Below, piece by piece: positions 62,491 through 64,000 of a DNA stretch of 64,000 nucleotides. Below the pieces are notes generated by a model. The model did no database searches and was not told where the DNA came from. It saw only the letters and a program-made list of their open reading frames with translations. Positions within the stretch are counted from its first letter, which is position 1; every line of letters begins with the position of its first letter. This stretch comes from Pseudoalteromonas ulvae UL12 (GTDB taxonomy: Bacteria; Pseudomonadota; Gammaproteobacteria; Enterobacterales; Alteromonadaceae): the NCBI RefSeq assembly GCF_014925405.1, contig NZ_AQHJ01000035.1, positions 620,001 through 684,000 of the forward strand, read 5' to 3'. The position numbers and the translations under genes are program-made.

Positions 62491-62975
62491 TGGAATGCTC
62501 TGGGTATATGGTTGTCAGTGGTAAGAATCAAGGTCAGATTGATGGTTCGTCTTTAAGGAATAAACGTGAAAATAAAATCAATCTATATTCATTTTCGCAC
62601 TGCGTAAGTGCTCCGTTTCAAACACATAAAAACATTAGTAATGGCTCTGTTGTTCATAAGCCAATTGATATTTTAAAAGAGATTGATAAAAGCACGCCAA
62701 AACTCTATCAAGCTCTAGTAGAAAAAGAAGAATTGGATATAGAGTTTCATTGGTACCGATTTAATGAGCGAGGGGTCGAAGAACTCTATTACAAAGTCAT
62801 CCTGACCCATGCGCATTTGACGGCTATTTCACCTTTTATGCCCAACCCTAATAACGCAAGCAGTGACACAACAAGGTTTATGGAAACAGTCACAATTGCT
62901 TATCAAAAAATAAAATGGGATTGGGGTCCCCACGGCGATATCACATTCGAAACCGATTGGCGGAATGACTCATAA
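62490..62975 (+). CDS. Second Hcp-like protein
   Basis: A 161-residue divergent Hcp. It keeps the Hcp pattern INLYSFSHCVSAPF, VVHKPIDILKEIDKSTPKLY, LTHAHLTAISPFMP and a final YQKIKWDWGPHGDITFETDW, typical of the Hcp core. It differs from the first Hcp in most positions. The second of two adjacent ATGs (62490) is best spaced from AAGGAG; the first overlaps the fusion gene stop. It may be an adaptor or specialised tube ring paired with the fused sheath protein. Confidence 0.85.
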   Translation: MECSGYMVVSGKNQGQIDGSSLRNKRENKINLYSFSHCVSAPFQTHKNISNGSVVHKPIDILKEIDKSTPKLYQALVEKEELDIEFHWYRFNERGVEELYYKVILTHAHLTAISPFMPNPNNASSDTTRFMETVTIAYQKIKWDWGPHGDITFETDWRNDS

Positions 62976-63367
62976 TGCTTCGTTTAACTGAAAGACTTAA
63001 CTTTTTAGACTCACAGCATGATATGTCTGATGATCAACCATTATTGATAGAACAATCGATATGTCATTATTTAGCTAATATTCTCAATACCCGAACAGGC
63101 AGTGTGGCAATTACGCCTCATGTTGGCATGCCAATAATGAATTTAAGTACGGCAGGGAGGCACTCTGATGAGTTAATTGCTTACATCAAAAATCAGGTGC
63201 TAGAGGGTGAATTAAGAATAAAGCAATTTGAAACCATCAGTATATCAAACACTATCAGCAATGCTTTGGTGGCGTTTACCGCTAAAATACAGTGCTATGA
63301 TTTATCGACGTTTAAATGCCAAATTAAAGTCAGGCTCGATAATACAGTTGAGGTCTCGCTACTATGA
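62975..63367 (+). CDS. tssE: Type VI baseplate protein TssE (gp25-like)
   Basis: A 130-residue gp25/TssE protein with SICHYLANILNTRTGSVAIT, a GMP-IMNL core and the helix-strand ending YDLSTFKCQIKVRLDN. It starts sheath polymerisation at the baseplate. It overlaps both neighbours by 1-4 bases, showing tight coupling. Confidence 0.93.
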   Translation: MLRLTERLNFLDSQHDMSDDQPLLIEQSICHYLANILNTRTGSVAITPHVGMPIMNLSTAGRHSDELIAYIKNQVLEGELRIKQFETISISNTISNALVAFTAKIQCYDLSTFKCQIKVRLDNTVEVSLL

Positions 63368-64000
63368 GTTCATTAGATAAGCTATATCAAAAAGAATTGA
63401 AACTACTAAAAAGCTCGGCGCAAGTATTTAGTGAGCAACACCCTGCATTAACTGAACATTTAGCGAGGCAAAGTAATGACCCTGATGTGGAAATGATTCT
63501 ACAAGGGGTTGCGTATTTAAGTGCGCAGTTTAAGCAAGAGGTGGATAATGCATTTCCTCAAGCGATACAATCTTTATCACAAGTGTTAACTCCGACGCTT
63601 ATGCAGCCTTTGCCCAGTGCTGCAATCCTTTCGTTTAAACCAAAGACTAATCTGCTCAAACCCATGCTAATTGAAGCTGGAAAGTGTTTCGATTCTGAAC
63701 CTGTGGGTTACAACACTTCCAAACAACATTGTCGTTTTACAAACAGTTGGCCCATTGAAGTGCTCCCCATCGAACTGAACACGGTGACAACAAAATTAGC
63801 CGATAAACTTCATGACTCGCAAAACCAACGTGTTATCCATTTGAAGTTTGACTTTGATGCCAGTCGCAACGATATTGCAAATTATGAGTTTGGTAAACTG
63901 AGGCTTCATTTAAACCAAGCCTTACCCGATGCCAGTTTATGGTTATTAATGTTTGCCCGAAACGTCAATGGGATCGTTATAAAAGATGATATCGGGGAAC
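63364..64000 (+). CDS. tssF: Type VI baseplate protein TssF, truncated by the window edge
   Basis: The visible 212 residues start MSSLDKLYQKELKLLKSSAQ and include FSEQHPALTEHLARQSNDPD and VDNAFPQAIQSLSQVLTPTL, the TssF (VasA) N-terminal signature. TssF normally has about 580-620 residues and forms the baseplate with TssE, TssG and TssK. The gene runs off the right end. tssG, tssH (clpV), vgrG and tssA are not in the window and presumably follow. Confidence 0.9.
   Translation, partial: MSSLDKLYQKELKLLKSSAQVFSEQHPALTEHLARQSNDPDVEMILQGVAYLSAQFKQEVDNAFPQAIQSLSQVLTPTLMQPLPSAAILSFKPKTNLLKPMLIEAGKCFDSEPVGYNTSKQHCRFTNSWPIEVLPIELNTVTTKLADKLHDSQNQRVIHLKFDFDASRNDIANYEFGKLRLHLNQALPDASLWLLMFARNVNGIVIKDDIGE

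Noticed and set aside
1..64000. CRISPR arrays, tRNA, rRNA, prophage genes
   Set aside because: No regularly spaced repeats, no cloverleaf-like sequences and no phage structural genes were seen; the contractile genes at the right end belong to a type VI system (TssJ, K, L, M present).

Overview
The window reads as chromosomal DNA of a marine gammaproteobacterium of the Alteromonadales, most likely Pseudoalteromonas or a close relative. This rests on protein resemblance (DnaK, DnaJ, PEP carboxylase, long cytidine deaminase, Aer-type receptor, FadE, GlyGly-CTERM protease), on the AT-rich, densely packed genes, and on the mix of housekeeping and accessory loci. The assignment is by eye and no database was searched. 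I see no rRNA, tRNA, CRISPR array or prophage.

Bases 1-8400 are mostly metabolic: a minus-strand flavin reductase/SDR/DUF393 set, ppc, msrB, a SpoIIAA-like protein, cdd, a diguanylate cyclase and udp. Bases 8660-16799 form one tightly overlapped ten-gene operon: a thermostable-hemolysin-family protein, an adenylating enzyme, a haem-oxygenase-like di-iron oxidase, an SDR, a periplasmic TPR-like protein, a QseBC-like two-component pair, a cupredoxin-like protein, an FTR1-like permease and a beta-barrel-like protein. It looks like a small biosynthetic module tied to its own sensor and envelope proteins; I do not recognise it as a described system.

Bases 17200-25100 hold an arginase-family gene with an argR homologue and an ARG-box-like site, an Aer-like chemoreceptor with a long leader hairpin, a complete IS3-family element (20653-21882, TTG target duplication), and an M6 metalloprotease ending in a rhombosortase-type sorting tail. 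Bases 25100-43400 contain a TesB-like thioesterase, dnaK-dnaJ with a sigma-32-like promoter, a degenerate GGDEF protein, a tiny two-gene unit with a helix-turn-helix protein, an MgtC-family protein, a pair of bacterioferritin subunits with complementary active sites, fadE with a FadR-like site, a cytochrome b562-like gene, the zinc-independent ribosomal protein pair L31B/L36B behind Zur- and Fur-like boxes, a plant-like dihydrodipicolinate synthase, an RhlE-type helicase and a CBM9/DUF5916 outer-membrane protein.

Bases 43438-51821 are on the minus strand: a frameshifted small gene, an AbgT-family transporter, a PhoD phosphatase, then a fold-III ornithine/lysine-type decarboxylase with an MFS transporter, a sensor-only Cache protein, a DUF4177-like small protein and a NarL-type regulator whose receiver lacks its phospho-acceptor. 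From 52019 to the right edge runs a type VI secretion locus: tssB, tssC, hcp, tssJ, tssK, tssL, tssM, then an unusual gene encoding a TssB-TssC fusion, a second Hcp-like protein, tssE and a truncated tssF. The extra fused sheath protein and its Hcp partner, inside a locus that already has normal sheath and tube genes, are the most striking novelty in the window.
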